A stretch of 64,000 nucleotides of DNA from an uncultured Nonlabens sp. (GTDB lineage Bacteria; Bacteroidota; Bacteroidia; Flavobacteriales; Flavobacteriaceae), in NCBI GenBank assembly GCA_947491755.1, contig CANLKV010000001.1, forward strand, positions 124,001 through 188,000, read 5' to 3'. The position numbers were made by a program, and so were the translations under genes. The notes under the pieces are model-generated. The model was given only the letters and a program-made list of their open reading frames with translations, ran no database searches and had not been told where the DNA came from. This document shows, piece by piece, positions 24,328 through 33,529 of the stretch (its first letter is position 1; each line of letters opens with the position of its first letter).

Positions 24328-25961
24328 AAAACATCAATCCTACGAGTACAAACGCCTGGAAAAAATTAACAGAACAACGCACAACATACAAAGAGTTTAA
24401 TCTAAAGCAAGCTTTTAAAAAAAATCCTGAACGAGCTGATAATCTAACTCTTATCCAAGATGATTTTTATGTGGACTTGTCTAAAAACCTCTACAATGAG
24501 CATATCAAAGACACCCTCACTCAACTCGCAAAAGAATGCGAGTTAGACGCAGCAATACAGTCCTACTTTTACGGTGACCCTATCAATGCCACAGAAAAGC
24601 GCGAGGTTTTACATACCGCCCTGCGCACGCCATTGCACAAGGCAGACCAGCGTATTAAAAATTATGTTCAAGACGCTCTTGCTAGCAAATCACAAATGTT
24701 TGATTATGTAAACAAGGTGATCAATGGCACACAACAGACCTATAACGGCAAGGCCTTTGACACCATCGTTAATATAGGAATAGGTGGCAGTGATCTAGGA
24801 CCAGTAATGGTGTACAATGCCCTAGAGGCCTATCACAATCACTTAAAATTACACTTTGTTTCAAATGTAGAAGGAGATCATGTTGAAGAGGTTCTTAAAA
24901 AAATCAACCCAGAAACTACCCTGTTTGTCATTGTATCAAAATCTTTTGGAACTCAAGAGACGCTTACAAATGCCATGACTATCAGACAGTGGTTTCAAGA
25001 AAAGGTATCTGCTAGCGCAGTGGGCGCCCATTTTGTAGCGGTAAGCAGCAATGTAGAGCGCGCAATTGATTTTGGCGTAGAAAAAGACAACATCTTCCCG
25101 ATGTTTGACTGGGTAGGCGGCCGTTTTTCTTTGTGGAGTACTGTAGGAATGTCCATCGCACTGGGAATAGGGACACAAAACTTCCAGCTACTGCTAGATG
25201 GAGCTCATGATATGGATGAACATTTTAAATCCTCTAGTTTTGAAAAAAACATCCCTGTACAGCTTGCCCTATTGACTATCTGGTACAATAATTTTATGGA
25301 GGCAGAAAGTGAGGCCATCATACCATACACCCAATATTTACAAAAACTACCCTCTTATCTGCAGCAAGCCATTATGGAGAGCAATGGTAAGAGTGTGGAT
25401 AGAAATGGGAATCCCGTAAATTATCAAACAGGAAATATAGTTTGGGGAGAACCAGGGACCAACTCGCAACATGCATTTTTCCAGTTGATTCACCAGGGAA
25501 CCAAGTTGATACCGGCTCATTTTATCGCTTTCGCGAAAGCGAAATACAATCATCCTGATCACCAACAGAAGCTCATGGCAAATTTCTTTGCACAGACAGA
25601 AGCGCTCATGAATGGTATGACTTTAAAGGAGGTGCAACAGGATCTGGCGAGTAGTAACATGAGTAGTTCTGAAAAAGCATTACTGGAGCCATTTAAAGTA
25701 TTTGAAGGTAATAAACCTACAACGACCCTACTTATAGACGAGTTAACACCTAGAAGTTTGGGGAAACTGGTTGCCATGTATGAGCATAAAATCTTTGTAG
25801 AAGGAGTTATTTGGAATATATACAGCTACGATCAATGGGGGGTGCAATTAGGTAAACTACTGGCAGATGCGATCCTGGACGACTTGAAGTCCAAAAAGTT
25901 TAATGCCCATGACCCTTCCACGCAAGGACTTCTTAAGCGTTATGATTCTAAATTATCGTAA
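24324..25961 (+). CDS. pgi: Glucose-6-phosphate isomerase
   Basis: Glycolytic/gluconeogenic interconversion of glucose-6-P and fructose-6-P. 545 aa, normal for the long bacterial form. Sugar-phosphate motif NIGIGGSDLGP, SKSFGTQET, active-site region WVGGRFSLWSTVGM, then QHAFFQLIHQGTKLIP and the C-terminal WGVQLGK lysine. Overlaps the M23 gene by 4 nt (ATGA), so it is translationally coupled to a cell-wall enzyme. A perfect dispersed palindrome lies at residues about 401-406, read as AFAKA, where relatives have PVKT-type residues at the same spacing. Confidence 0.97.
   Translation: MKNINPTSTNAWKKLTEQRTTYKEFNLKQAFKKNPERADNLTLIQDDFYVDLSKNLYNEHIKDTLTQLAKECELDAAIQSYFYGDPINATEKREVLHTALRTPLHKADQRIKNYVQDALASKSQMFDYVNKVINGTQQTYNGKAFDTIVNIGIGGSDLGPVMVYNALEAYHNHLKLHFVSNVEGDHVEEVLKKINPETTLFVIVSKSFGTQETLTNAMTIRQWFQEKVSASAVGAHFVAVSSNVERAIDFGVEKDNIFPMFDWVGGRFSLWSTVGMSIALGIGTQNFQLLLDGAHDMDEHFKSSSFEKNIPVQLALLTIWYNNFMEAESEAIIPYTQYLQKLPSYLQQAIMESNGKSVDRNGNPVNYQTGNIVWGEPGTNSQHAFFQLIHQGTKLIPAHFIAFAKAKYNHPDHQQKLMANFFAQTEALMNGMTLKEVQQDLASSNMSSSEKALLEPFKVFEGNKPTTTLLIDELTPRSLGKLVAMYEHKIFVEGVIWNIYSYDQWGVQLGKLLADAILDDLKSKKFNAHDPSTQGLLKRYDSKLS
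25526..25541. repeat. Dispersed palindrome copy 7 (perfect, inside pgi)
   Basis: CGCTTTCGCGAAAGCG read as (I)-A-F-A-K-A. Confidence 0.97.
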
Positions 25962-26022
25962 ACTCAACATTATCAACATGTTAAAGTTTATAAGTTAAAT
26001 GATCCTTAATGTTAGCTTAATA

Positions 26023-26051
26023 TTGGGAGTGAAATAAACGGTTTACTTTTG
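26023..26051 (+). promoter_or_regulatory. Promoter for the Oar-like TonB receptor
   Basis: TTG (26023-26025), an 18-nt spacer and TACTTTTG (26044-26051), followed by a leader of about 22 nt before the ATG. One of the clearest promoters in the window. Confidence 0.7.
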
Positions 26052-26078
26052 CAGCATCAAAACTAAAACGTTTCACTA

Positions 26079-29000
26079 ATGAACAAATCATTACAGATTT
26101 TCCTATTCTTAGGAATCATTTTAAGCTCGATGGCCTCCATGGGTCAAGGTGTTACCACCTCGAGTATCAACGGTAGAGTTCTTGAAGGAGAGAACCAACC
26201 TCTTCTAGGAGCCACTATTGTTGCCGTACACACCCCTACGGGAACTAAATATGGTTCTGTAACTGACATCGAAGGTTACTACCGTATCAACAACATGCGT
26301 ATAGGTGGACCTTACACTATTACCTATACCTATGTAGGTAAGCAGGACTTTGAATTAACTAACATTTTCTTACAGTTAGGGGAGTCAGAGCAAATTAATG
26401 TAACGCTGGAAGAGGCTACAAATGCCCTGGACGAGATCGTAATTCAAGCGACTCGCAACGGTATTTTTGATAGCAACAAGACCGGTCCAGAAACAAACAT
26501 CTCTACCCGTGAGATTGAGGCATTGCCTACCGTAACACGTAGTATTGCTGACTTGTTGAGAAAAACTCCACAAGCTCAAGTAAGCGAGGGTGGATCGATC
26601 TCTCTAGGAGGGGTGAACAACCGCTATAACTCTTTCTATATTGATGGTGCCGTAAGTAACGATGTATTTGGTCTTTCAAATACAGGTACAAATGGTGGAC
26701 AGATTGATTTAAATCCTATCTCACTAGATGCGATTGAGTCATTCTCTGTAAACCTTGCACCGTTTGATGTACGTCAGTCAGGATTTGCTGGTGGTGCGAT
26801 CAACGCAATCACAAGATCTGGTACCAACCAGTGGCAAGGATCAGCCTACGGCTATTACCGCAGCGAGGACCTAGCTGGTAAAACTCCAGGTGGATTTGAG
26901 GAAGAGAACAGAGAAAAACTAGATGAGTTTACCGCTACACGTATAGGTGCAAGAATAGGTGGTCCTATCATCGAGAACAAATTGTTCTTCTTCTTAAACT
27001 ATGAAAGACAAGATGAGGAAACTCCTCAATTCTTCAATGCAGATGCCTACAATGGTTTGTCATCAGTTTCTGACATCAATGCTTTGCGTAATAATTTGAT
27101 TGACACTTTTAACTATAATCCAGGTGGGTTTGAAGATGGTACGCAAACGCTAGAATCTGATACGTTTACTGCAAGAATAGACTACAACCTAGATGATAGA
27201 AACACCTTTACTTTAAAGCACAATTACGTGAGTGGTGAGTCTAACTCTCCTAGCTTAAGTAATGCTAATAACATCAACTTCGGTAATGCAGGGATTCTAT
27301 TTACATCTGAGACCAATAGTACCACTTTAGAATGGAGAACCTCAAATGGTTCCAACCTATCTAACAACCTTGTTATAGGTTACACTACCGTAAATGACGA
27401 TAGAGATCCTATAGGGAGCAACTTTCCTAGAGTACAAATTACTGACGGAGCAAATGGTAGAATCACCTTCGGTTCTGAGGCTTTCTCAACAGGTAACATT
27501 CTAGAGCAAACTGTTTTTAACGTAACGAACAACTTTGAAATCCAGTCTGGAGCACACAACTTTACCATTGGTGGTAACTTTGAGTTCTTTGATGTAAGAA
27601 ATGTTTTTGTACGTCAAAACTTTGGTCAATATCAATTCTTAAGTCTTGATGACTTCAATACTTATTTTGATAACAGAGCAGATGTTCCTGCGGATGCTTA
27701 TGACTATTCTTACTCATTACTTGACCCAGTAGGAGTTTCTGGTGATGATATTGATGCTGCAGCTGCAGCATTTAAATATTCTCAACTAGGTTTCTATGCG
27801 CAAGATGCTTGGAACCTGACTACAAACTTCCGTTTGACTTATGGGGTGCGTTTTGATGTTCCTTTCTTTGAGGATGGGACTGTAAACAATGACTTCAACA
27901 ATAGAACTGTTGGTTTACTTGAAGCAGAAGGATTTGATCTACAAGGTGCCCGTGTAGGAAAGCCTATAAAGAGTCAAATACACGTGTCTCCACGTCTAGG
28001 AATCAACTGGGATGTTAATGGAGATAACAGCACGCAAATACGTGGTGGTATAGGAGTATTTACTTCAAGAATTCCACTAGTATGGCCAGGTGGTGCCTAC
28101 AATAACAATGGTGTATCTATAGGATCTGTTGATGAGAGAGATTTCACTAACCGTGAGGTGTTCTTTAATGCAGATCCAGCAAACCAGCCTATAGGTAATG
28201 GTGCTGCTCCAGGAAGTGGACAATTAGGTGGCCAGATTGATCTTTTTGCACCTGACTTTAAATTGCCACAAACCTTGAAATACAACATAGGTATCGATCA
28301 AGAACTAGGTATATGGGGATTGATTGCCAGTGCAGACTTTTTGTACAACGACGTACTTCAAAATGTTACTTATCAAAACTTGAACACCACAGGACCAGCA
28401 GGAACTCTTAACGGTGCAGATAACCGTTTCTTCTACAACCGTGATAGAATTGATGGAACATACAACAACATCTATCTAGCGACTAATACTAACGAAGGTT
28501 ACTCTTACAATGCTTCGTTTGTTTTAACTAAACCAGTACGCAACGGTTTTGGTGGACAGATCGCTTATACCTATGGTGATGGTGAGTATATTTTTGAAGG
28601 GACTTCTTCACAAAACAGCAGCCAGTGGAGAAACGTTCTTACTGTAAATGGTAAAAACACTGCGCAGCTACAAAATTCACAATTTGCAACGGGTCACCAG
28701 ATTACAGCAAACGCAACCTATACTCTAGACTGGAACGACAACATTGCAACCACCTTTGGCTTATTCTATACAGGAGCTAATGGAGATCGCATCTCTTACA
28801 TCTACAATGAGGGAAGAGACTTGCTAGGTGACGATTCACGTGATAATGCTTTGCTTTACGTTCCACGTAACGCTAGTGAAATCAATCTTGTGCCACTTAC
28901 CCGCAACGGTGTAACATTCAGCCCTGCAGAACAATATGCTGCCTTAGATCGTTTCATTGAAAACGATGATTACCTACGTACTCGTCGTGGACAGTATGCT

Positions 29001-29342
29001 GAAGCTAATGCAAGCCGTGCCTCATGGAACCACAGTATTGACTTGAAGATCCTACAAGACTTCTCGATCTACACGGGTCCAGATAGAAAAAACAAAAACA
29101 CACTACAGATTTCTATGGACTTGTTCAACGTGGCTAACTTCTTGAACAAAGACTGGGGTGAAAGAACATTCGTTCCTGGATTTGGCGAGGTTGGTTTAAT
29201 TACTACAGAGCAAGGAGGTCCTAACCCAGAGTTCACATTTGACCCTACCTTTACAAATGATGATGTTGAGGTGATCGATGATGGAGGTATCAGATCTTCA
29301 AGATGGCAAATGCAAATAGGTGCTAGATATATTTTCAACTAG
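26079..29342 (+). CDS. Oar-like TonB-dependent outer-membrane receptor
   Basis: A 1087-aa outer-membrane protein: signal peptide (residues 1-22), carboxypeptidase-regulatory-like beta-sandwich (about 28-115: SSINGRVLEGENQPLLGATI), TonB plug (ADLLRKTPQAQVSEGGSISL ... FYIDGAVSNDVFG ... GGAINAITRSGTNQW), then the 22-strand barrel ending MQIGARYIFN. The organisation matches Oar/OmpA-related TonB receptors of Bacteroidota that take up oligomeric substrates or take part in adhesion. It uses energy from an ExbB/ExbD/TonB complex. Codon use in this gene is more biased (many GGT, AAC, CGT), suggesting high expression. A single gene with its own promoter and a strong terminator. Confidence 0.9.
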   Translation: MNKSLQIFLFLGIILSSMASMGQGVTTSSINGRVLEGENQPLLGATIVAVHTPTGTKYGSVTDIEGYYRINNMRIGGPYTITYTYVGKQDFELTNIFLQLGESEQINVTLEEATNALDEIVIQATRNGIFDSNKTGPETNISTREIEALPTVTRSIADLLRKTPQAQVSEGGSISLGGVNNRYNSFYIDGAVSNDVFGLSNTGTNGGQIDLNPISLDAIESFSVNLAPFDVRQSGFAGGAINAITRSGTNQWQGSAYGYYRSEDLAGKTPGGFEEENREKLDEFTATRIGARIGGPIIENKLFFFLNYERQDEETPQFFNADAYNGLSSVSDINALRNNLIDTFNYNPGGFEDGTQTLESDTFTARIDYNLDDRNTFTLKHNYVSGESNSPSLSNANNINFGNAGILFTSETNSTTLEWRTSNGSNLSNNLVIGYTTVNDDRDPIGSNFPRVQITDGANGRITFGSEAFSTGNILEQTVFNVTNNFEIQSGAHNFTIGGNFEFFDVRNVFVRQNFGQYQFLSLDDFNTYFDNRADVPADAYDYSYSLLDPVGVSGDDIDAAAAAFKYSQLGFYAQDAWNLTTNFRLTYGVRFDVPFFEDGTVNNDFNNRTVGLLEAEGFDLQGARVGKPIKSQIHVSPRLGINWDVNGDNSTQIRGGIGVFTSRIPLVWPGGAYNNNGVSIGSVDERDFTNREVFFNADPANQPIGNGAAPGSGQLGGQIDLFAPDFKLPQTLKYNIGIDQELGIWGLIASADFLYNDVLQNVTYQNLNTTGPAGTLNGADNRFFYNRDRIDGTYNNIYLATNTNEGYSYNASFVLTKPVRNGFGGQIAYTYGDGEYIFEGTSSQNSSQWRNVLTVNGKNTAQLQNSQFATGHQITANATYTLDWNDNIATTFGLFYTGANGDRISYIYNEGRDLLGDDSRDNALLYVPRNASEINLVPLTRNGVTFSPAEQYAALDRFIENDDYLRTRRGQYAEANASRASWNHSIDLKILQDFSIYTGPDRKNKNTLQISMDLFNVANFLNKDWGERTFVPGFGEVGLITTEQGGPNPEFTFDPTFTNDDVEVIDDGGIRSSRWQMQIGARYIFN

Positions 29343-29368
29343 TAATTACCTATTATAACCTAAGTAAG

Positions 29369-29402
29369 AACCCGGTGCTAACGCACCGGGTTCTTTGTTT
29401 TT
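29369..29402 (+). terminator. Intrinsic terminator after the TonB receptor
   Basis: AACCCGGTGC (29369-29378), loop TAAC, GCACCGGGTT (29383-29392), then a T-rich tail (CTTTGTTTTTG). Confidence 0.9.
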
Positions 29403-29406
29403 GCCC

Positions 29407-29414
29407 TATTTTTG
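29407..29414 (+). promoter_or_regulatory. Minus-7 box TATTTTTG for the small membrane protein gene
   Basis: Exact TAnnTTTG match, directly after the preceding terminator and 17 nt before the ATG at 29432. Confidence 0.5.
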
Positions 29415-29431
29415 TACCATAAAATTTGATT

Positions 29432-29866
29432 ATGTATTCAATACTTCAAAATGCGCATTCAGGCTGGGCCTACCTTTTATTGTTAGTAGTATTTGCAGCA
29501 ACGATCAATTCCATTATTGGGTTTTTTAGTAAACGAGATTTTGGGAATCGTGATTTCAGTCTGGCTCTAGTAGGGCTTATAGTCACTCACATACAATTAT
29601 TGATGGGTCTCGCATTGTGGGCATTATCGCCGTATTCTAGCACTTTATTTACAGATACAAAACTGGTGATGCAAACCCCAGAACTGCGCCTGTTAGCTCT
29701 AGAACACCCTTTAATGATGATTATCGCCGTTGCCTTACTTACCATAGGGTATTCAAAACATAAGAAGAAAATAGTAAGTCATGGTAAGTTTAAAATGTTA
29801 TCTATTTTTTATACGCTTGCATTTGTAGTCATACTAAGTCGCTTGCCTTGGAATCAGTGGCTATAA
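29432..29866 (+). CDS. Small four-helix membrane protein, cytochrome b-like
   Basis: A 144-aa integral membrane protein with four predicted helices (SGWAYLLLLVVFAATINSII, LALVGLIVTHIQLLMGLALW, LMMIIAVALLTIGYS, MLSIFYTLAFVVILSRL). Histidines recur near helix ends (AHSGW, THIQ, LEHP, SKHKK), which is compatible with haem binding; flavobacterial homologues are often labelled cytochrome b, but I cannot verify that. ATG at 29432 is preferred over an in-frame TTG two codons upstream. Monocistronic, followed by a bidirectional terminator. Confidence 0.6.
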   Translation: MYSILQNAHSGWAYLLLLVVFAATINSIIGFFSKRDFGNRDFSLALVGLIVTHIQLLMGLALWALSPYSSTLFTDTKLVMQTPELRLLALEHPLMMIIAVALLTIGYSKHKKKIVSHGKFKMLSIFYTLAFVVILSRLPWNQWL

Positions 29867-29885
29867 AATCGGCATTTAATTATAT

Positions 29886-29921
29886 AAAAAGCCTGTTTCA
29901 TTGTCGTGAAACAGGCTTTTT
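29886..29921. terminator. Bidirectional intrinsic terminator
   Basis: AAAAAGCCTGTTTCA (29886-29900) and TGAAACAGGCTTTTT (29907-29921) form a 15-bp stem with a TTGTCG loop, with T runs on both strands. Serves the small membrane protein gene and the convergent mfd transcript. Confidence 0.9.
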
Positions 29922-30040
29922 ACATTTAACTGACTTGTATTTGCAAGCTGCAATCTTGCGATAGAACGTCCATAAATCCTCTCTACAGCTTTTTGACCTA
30001 GTTATAATGATGTGATGCGTATGATACGGGTTAGCTTGTA

Positions 30041-30056
30041 CGCTTTCGCGGAAGCG
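30041..30056. repeat. Dispersed palindrome copy 8 (variant CGCTTTCGCGGAAGCG)
   Basis: Single A to G change. Lies 23 nt beyond the mfd stop codon, between mfd and the bidirectional terminator. Confidence 0.95.
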
Positions 30057-30078
30057 GAACAACCATCAACCTATCGCT

Positions 30079-33000
30079 TCAGGCAATCTCTGGCGTCTCT
30101 AATGGCATTACTGTGGACAGACGTTCAAAAGCTTGATCTACGTTCTTAATCTGTTCCATTTTAAGAAGCAAACGCATACCGGTACGGGTTTTCTTTTGCT
30201 TTATCTGCAACTTGCTCCCAGGTTTATTCATTGATTGTAACAAATAGCCGAAGGTATCGCTGCTGTAAAACTTGTGCTCTTGATCTGCTATAAAGTAACC
30301 CACAAATGCCCCTTGTTTCATAATGATTTTTTCCAGCCCCATGCGGCTAGCGATCCATTTGATCTTAATGCTAGTCAATAAATCCTGAGCTGGGTCTGGG
30401 AGTTCCCCAAATCGATCCACCAGTTCTTTACGGAAAATTTCAAGTGCCGGTTCATCTGGCACGTCATTGAGCTTTGAGTATAAGGCCAGTCGCTCTGTAA
30501 CGCTATTGATGTAATCATCTGGGAAAAGCAGCTCAAAATCGGTATCGATGGTCACGTCGCTCACATGTTTTTTATTGACTACATCATTTGTAGGATAAAG
30601 ATCTTTGAACTCATTGTCCTTTAGTTCTTCTATAGCCTCACTTAAGATCTTTTGATACGTATCAAAGCCTATCTCATTGATAAAACCACTTTGCTCGCCT
30701 CCTAGAATATCTCCCGCACCGCGTATTTCTAAATCTTTCATTGCGATATTAAAACCGCTGCCCAGTTCTGAAAAGCTGTCAATAGCTTGCATTCTCTTGC
30801 GTGCATCGTCTGTCATCATATCAAACGGTGGTGTGATGAAGTAACAGAACGCCTTTTTATTACTGCGCCCTACCCTACCACGCATCTGGTGCAAGTCTGA
30901 CAGTCCAAAGTTATTTGCGTTATTAATAAAAATGGTATTTGCATTAGGGACATCCAGACCGCTCTCTATAATCGTTGTGCTGACTAGGACGTCAAAATCG
31001 CCATTCATAAATGCGAGCATTAGTTCTTCTAGCTTTTTACCGTCCATCTGGCCATGACCTATACCTATACGTGCATCTGGTACCGATCGCTGAATCATTC
31101 CAGCAACTTCCTTGATATTCTCAATACGATTATGGACAAAAAACACCTGACCTCCTCTAGAAATTTCATAACTCACTGCATCTCTTATGATTTCTTCGGT
31201 AAAACGGACAATTTGAGTTTCAATAGGGTGACGGTTAGGCGGTGGGGTTTTAATCACGCTCAAATCTCGAGCCGCCATCAATGAGAATTGCAGGGTTCTA
31301 GGGATGGGTGTGGCTGTTAAAGTAAGGGTGTCTATATTTTCCTTGAGTGTCTTGAGTTTATCCTTTACTGCAACACCAAATTTTTGTTCTTCATCGATAA
31401 TTAATAAGCCTATATCTTTAAACTTAACCGACTTATTAACCAGCTGGTGGGTTCCTATTACAATATCTACTGATCCGTCTGCCAGACCGTCTAGCACAGC
31501 ACGCCGTTCTTTGGCCGTTCTAAAACGATTCAAATAATCCACCCTTACAGGCATATCTGCCAGACGTTCTTTAAAGGTCTTGGCATGTTGAAAAGCAAGA
31601 ACTGTGGTTGGCACAAGAACGGCAACCTGTTTGCCATTTACAGCCGCTTTAAACGCTGCACGTATAGCCACCTCAGTCTTTCCAAAACCTACATCACCAC
31701 ACACAAGGCGGTCCATAGGTCGCTCACTTTCCATATCGTTTTTTACATCCTGGGTTGCGCTGCTCTGGTCGGGAGTATCCTCATAAATAAAACTAGCCTC
31801 CAGCTCATTTTGCAAATAACCATCTGGTGCATATTGAAAGCCTTTATTCTCACGGCGTTTTGCATATAATTTGATTAAGTCAAAGGCAATTTCCTTGACA
31901 CGTTTCTTAGTTTTGGCCTTTAATTTCTTCCAGGCTGGACTTCCCAGTTTGTAAATCTTGGGAGTTTTACCATCTTTTGCAGCATACCTCGTTATTTTAT
32001 GAAGCGAGTGAATGGAGACGTATAAGATATCCCTCTCGCCATAGAATAACTTGATCGCTTCTTGCATCTTTCCATTGACATCAATCTTCTGCAGTCCGCC
32101 AAATTTTCCTATACCGTGATCTATATGCGTGACATAATCACCTATTTCTAGCGTATTAAGCTCTTTTAATGTGATGGCCTGTTTTTTAGCATAGCCATTC
32201 TTAAGCTTAAATTTGTGATAGCGTTCAAAGATTTCATGATCTGTATAGCAAGCGATGCGCAGCTTGTGATCGATAAAGCCCTGATACAAAGTCATGATAA
32301 CGGTTTTATAGGCGACATTTGCGCCCATATCGTCAAAAATGTCTTTAAATCGCTTCGCTTGTTGTGCAGTGCTACAAAACAAATAACTTGTATAGCCGTC
32401 AACTTCATTCTGCTTTAAATTCTCAATCAATAATTCAAACTGCTTATTGAATGAGGGCTGCGGTACCGTGCGGAAGGAAATATCGGCTTTGTTACCAGTC
32501 AGTTCTATATGATTATAGGACTCTAGCTGTTTCTTTAATAGATCTGAAGTGCTGAAAATATCAGACGGTTCTAGTTGTCTGATTTCTCCTTGCAACTCGC
32601 TGTAGGCTTGTTCCGCTTTCGCGAAAAGCGAATCGATACGACCATACATCATGTCAAGATGCTGCGCAATAACGATGGTCTTGGCCGGTAGATATTTTAA
32701 AAAACTCTCCCTATGTTCAGAAGACTGTTTATTCTCTACATTAGGAATGATCGCAATTTTTTTGATTTGATCTTTGGACAACTGCGTCTCTACATCAAAT
32801 ATGCGTATAGAATCGATCTCGTTACCAAAAAACTCTATACGATAGGGCTCGTCATTGCTAAAAGAAAATACATCGAGAATACCACCACGCAAGGAAAACT
32901 CTCCTGGTTCTGTAACAAAATCAACGCGCTTAAAAGCGTATTCAAAAAGCACCTCATTTGCAAAATCGATAGAAATTTGATCGCCTACACTTATTTTAAG

Positions 33001-33426
33001 GGTGTTTTTATCCAGTTCTTTGCGGGTCACTACCTTTTCAAAGAGTGCATCAGGATAGGTGACGATTACAGCCGGTTTGCGTTTAGAATTAACGCGGTTA
33101 AGTACCTCTGCTCGCAACAAGACATTTGCGTTATCTGTTTTTTCTATCTGGTAAGGGCGTCGATAGCTACCTGGATAAAACAGCACTCGATCATCCCCTA
33201 TCATTTTTTCTAGATCGTTCAAGTAGTAGGCTGCCTCTTCTTTATCATTAAGTATAAAAAGAATAGGTTTTGCAGCTTTTTCAAATGCACTGGTGACCAC
33301 CAGTGATAATGCGCTACCTGTAAGACCTCTTACCTCTGTACGGCCAGTTGCAGCTTGCATTTGCTGCACTAACAGATTTGTAGAGGATAAATTACTATAA
33401 GATTCTAAAATATGGGAATACGACAC
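30079..33426 (-). CDS. mfd: Transcription-repair coupling factor
   Basis: A 1115-aa DNA translocase that removes stalled RNA polymerase and recruits UvrA. Visible: the N-terminal UvrB-like domains (FILNDKEEAAYYLNDLEKMIG, LFYPGSYRRPY), the RNA-polymerase interaction domain (LEIGDYVTHIDHGIGKFGGL), the helicase core with Walker A DVGFGKTEVAIRAAFKA, DEEQKFGV (DEEQ box), TATPIPRTLQFSL, the TRG motif region (GRVGRSNKKAFCYF) and the C-terminal TRCF domain. The start is GTG (MSYSHILES); no ATG precedes the conserved region. A 17-nt copy of the dispersed palindrome, with an extra A, encodes SLFAKAE in the N-terminal part. Functionally linked to uvrC 15 kb away. Confidence 0.96.
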   Translation of the reverse strand: MSYSHILESYSNLSSTNLLVQQMQAATGRTEVRGLTGSALSLVVTSAFEKAAKPILFILNDKEEAAYYLNDLEKMIGDDRVLFYPGSYRRPYQIEKTDNANVLLRAEVLNRVNSKRKPAVIVTYPDALFEKVVTRKELDKNTLKISVGDQISIDFANEVLFEYAFKRVDFVTEPGEFSLRGGILDVFSFSNDEPYRIEFFGNEIDSIRIFDVETQLSKDQIKKIAIIPNVENKQSSEHRESFLKYLPAKTIVIAQHLDMMYGRIDSLFAKAEQAYSELQGEIRQLEPSDIFSTSDLLKKQLESYNHIELTGNKADISFRTVPQPSFNKQFELLIENLKQNEVDGYTSYLFCSTAQQAKRFKDIFDDMGANVAYKTVIMTLYQGFIDHKLRIACYTDHEIFERYHKFKLKNGYAKKQAITLKELNTLEIGDYVTHIDHGIGKFGGLQKIDVNGKMQEAIKLFYGERDILYVSIHSLHKITRYAAKDGKTPKIYKLGSPAWKKLKAKTKKRVKEIAFDLIKLYAKRRENKGFQYAPDGYLQNELEASFIYEDTPDQSSATQDVKNDMESERPMDRLVCGDVGFGKTEVAIRAAFKAAVNGKQVAVLVPTTVLAFQHAKTFKERLADMPVRVDYLNRFRTAKERRAVLDGLADGSVDIVIGTHQLVNKSVKFKDIGLLIIDEEQKFGVAVKDKLKTLKENIDTLTLTATPIPRTLQFSLMAARDLSVIKTPPPNRHPIETQIVRFTEEIIRDAVSYEISRGGQVFFVHNRIENIKEVAGMIQRSVPDARIGIGHGQMDGKKLEELMLAFMNGDFDVLVSTTIIESGLDVPNANTIFINNANNFGLSDLHQMRGRVGRSNKKAFCYFITPPFDMMTDDARKRMQAIDSFSELGSGFNIAMKDLEIRGAGDILGGEQSGFINEIGFDTYQKILSEAIEELKDNEFKDLYPTNDVVNKKHVSDVTIDTDFELLFPDDYINSVTERLALYSKLNDVPDEPALEIFRKELVDRFGELPDPAQDLLTSIKIKWIASRMGLEKIIMKQGAFVGYFIADQEHKFYSSDTFGYLLQSMNKPGSKLQIKQKKTRTGMRLLLKMEQIKNVDQAFERLSTVMPLETPEIA
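32614..32630. repeat. Dispersed palindrome copy 9 (17 nt with one extra A, inside mfd)
   Basis: CGCTTTCGCGAAAAGCG on the plus strand. On the coding strand it is read as S-L-F-A-K-A-E. Confidence 0.9.
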
Positions 33427-33445
33427 TCGTTGCTATTATGAGCCG

Positions 33446-33478
33446 CAAAGATAGAGCCCTAAACGAGGTGATGCCAAA
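33446..33478 (-). promoter_or_regulatory. Promoter for mfd
   Basis: On the minus strand TTTGG (33478-33474) and TATCTTTG (33453-33446) are separated by 20-21 nt; a leader of about 15 nt precedes the GTG start. Confidence 0.6.
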
Positions 33479-33529
33479 TATTGACAATTCTTTCACAGCG
33501 AGCGCTCTACATAATGGTATTTTTAGAAT

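Noticed and set aside
32713..33213. 166-codon open frame on the plus strand inside mfd
   Set aside because: Antisense shadow of a well-supported gene with no recognisable domain.
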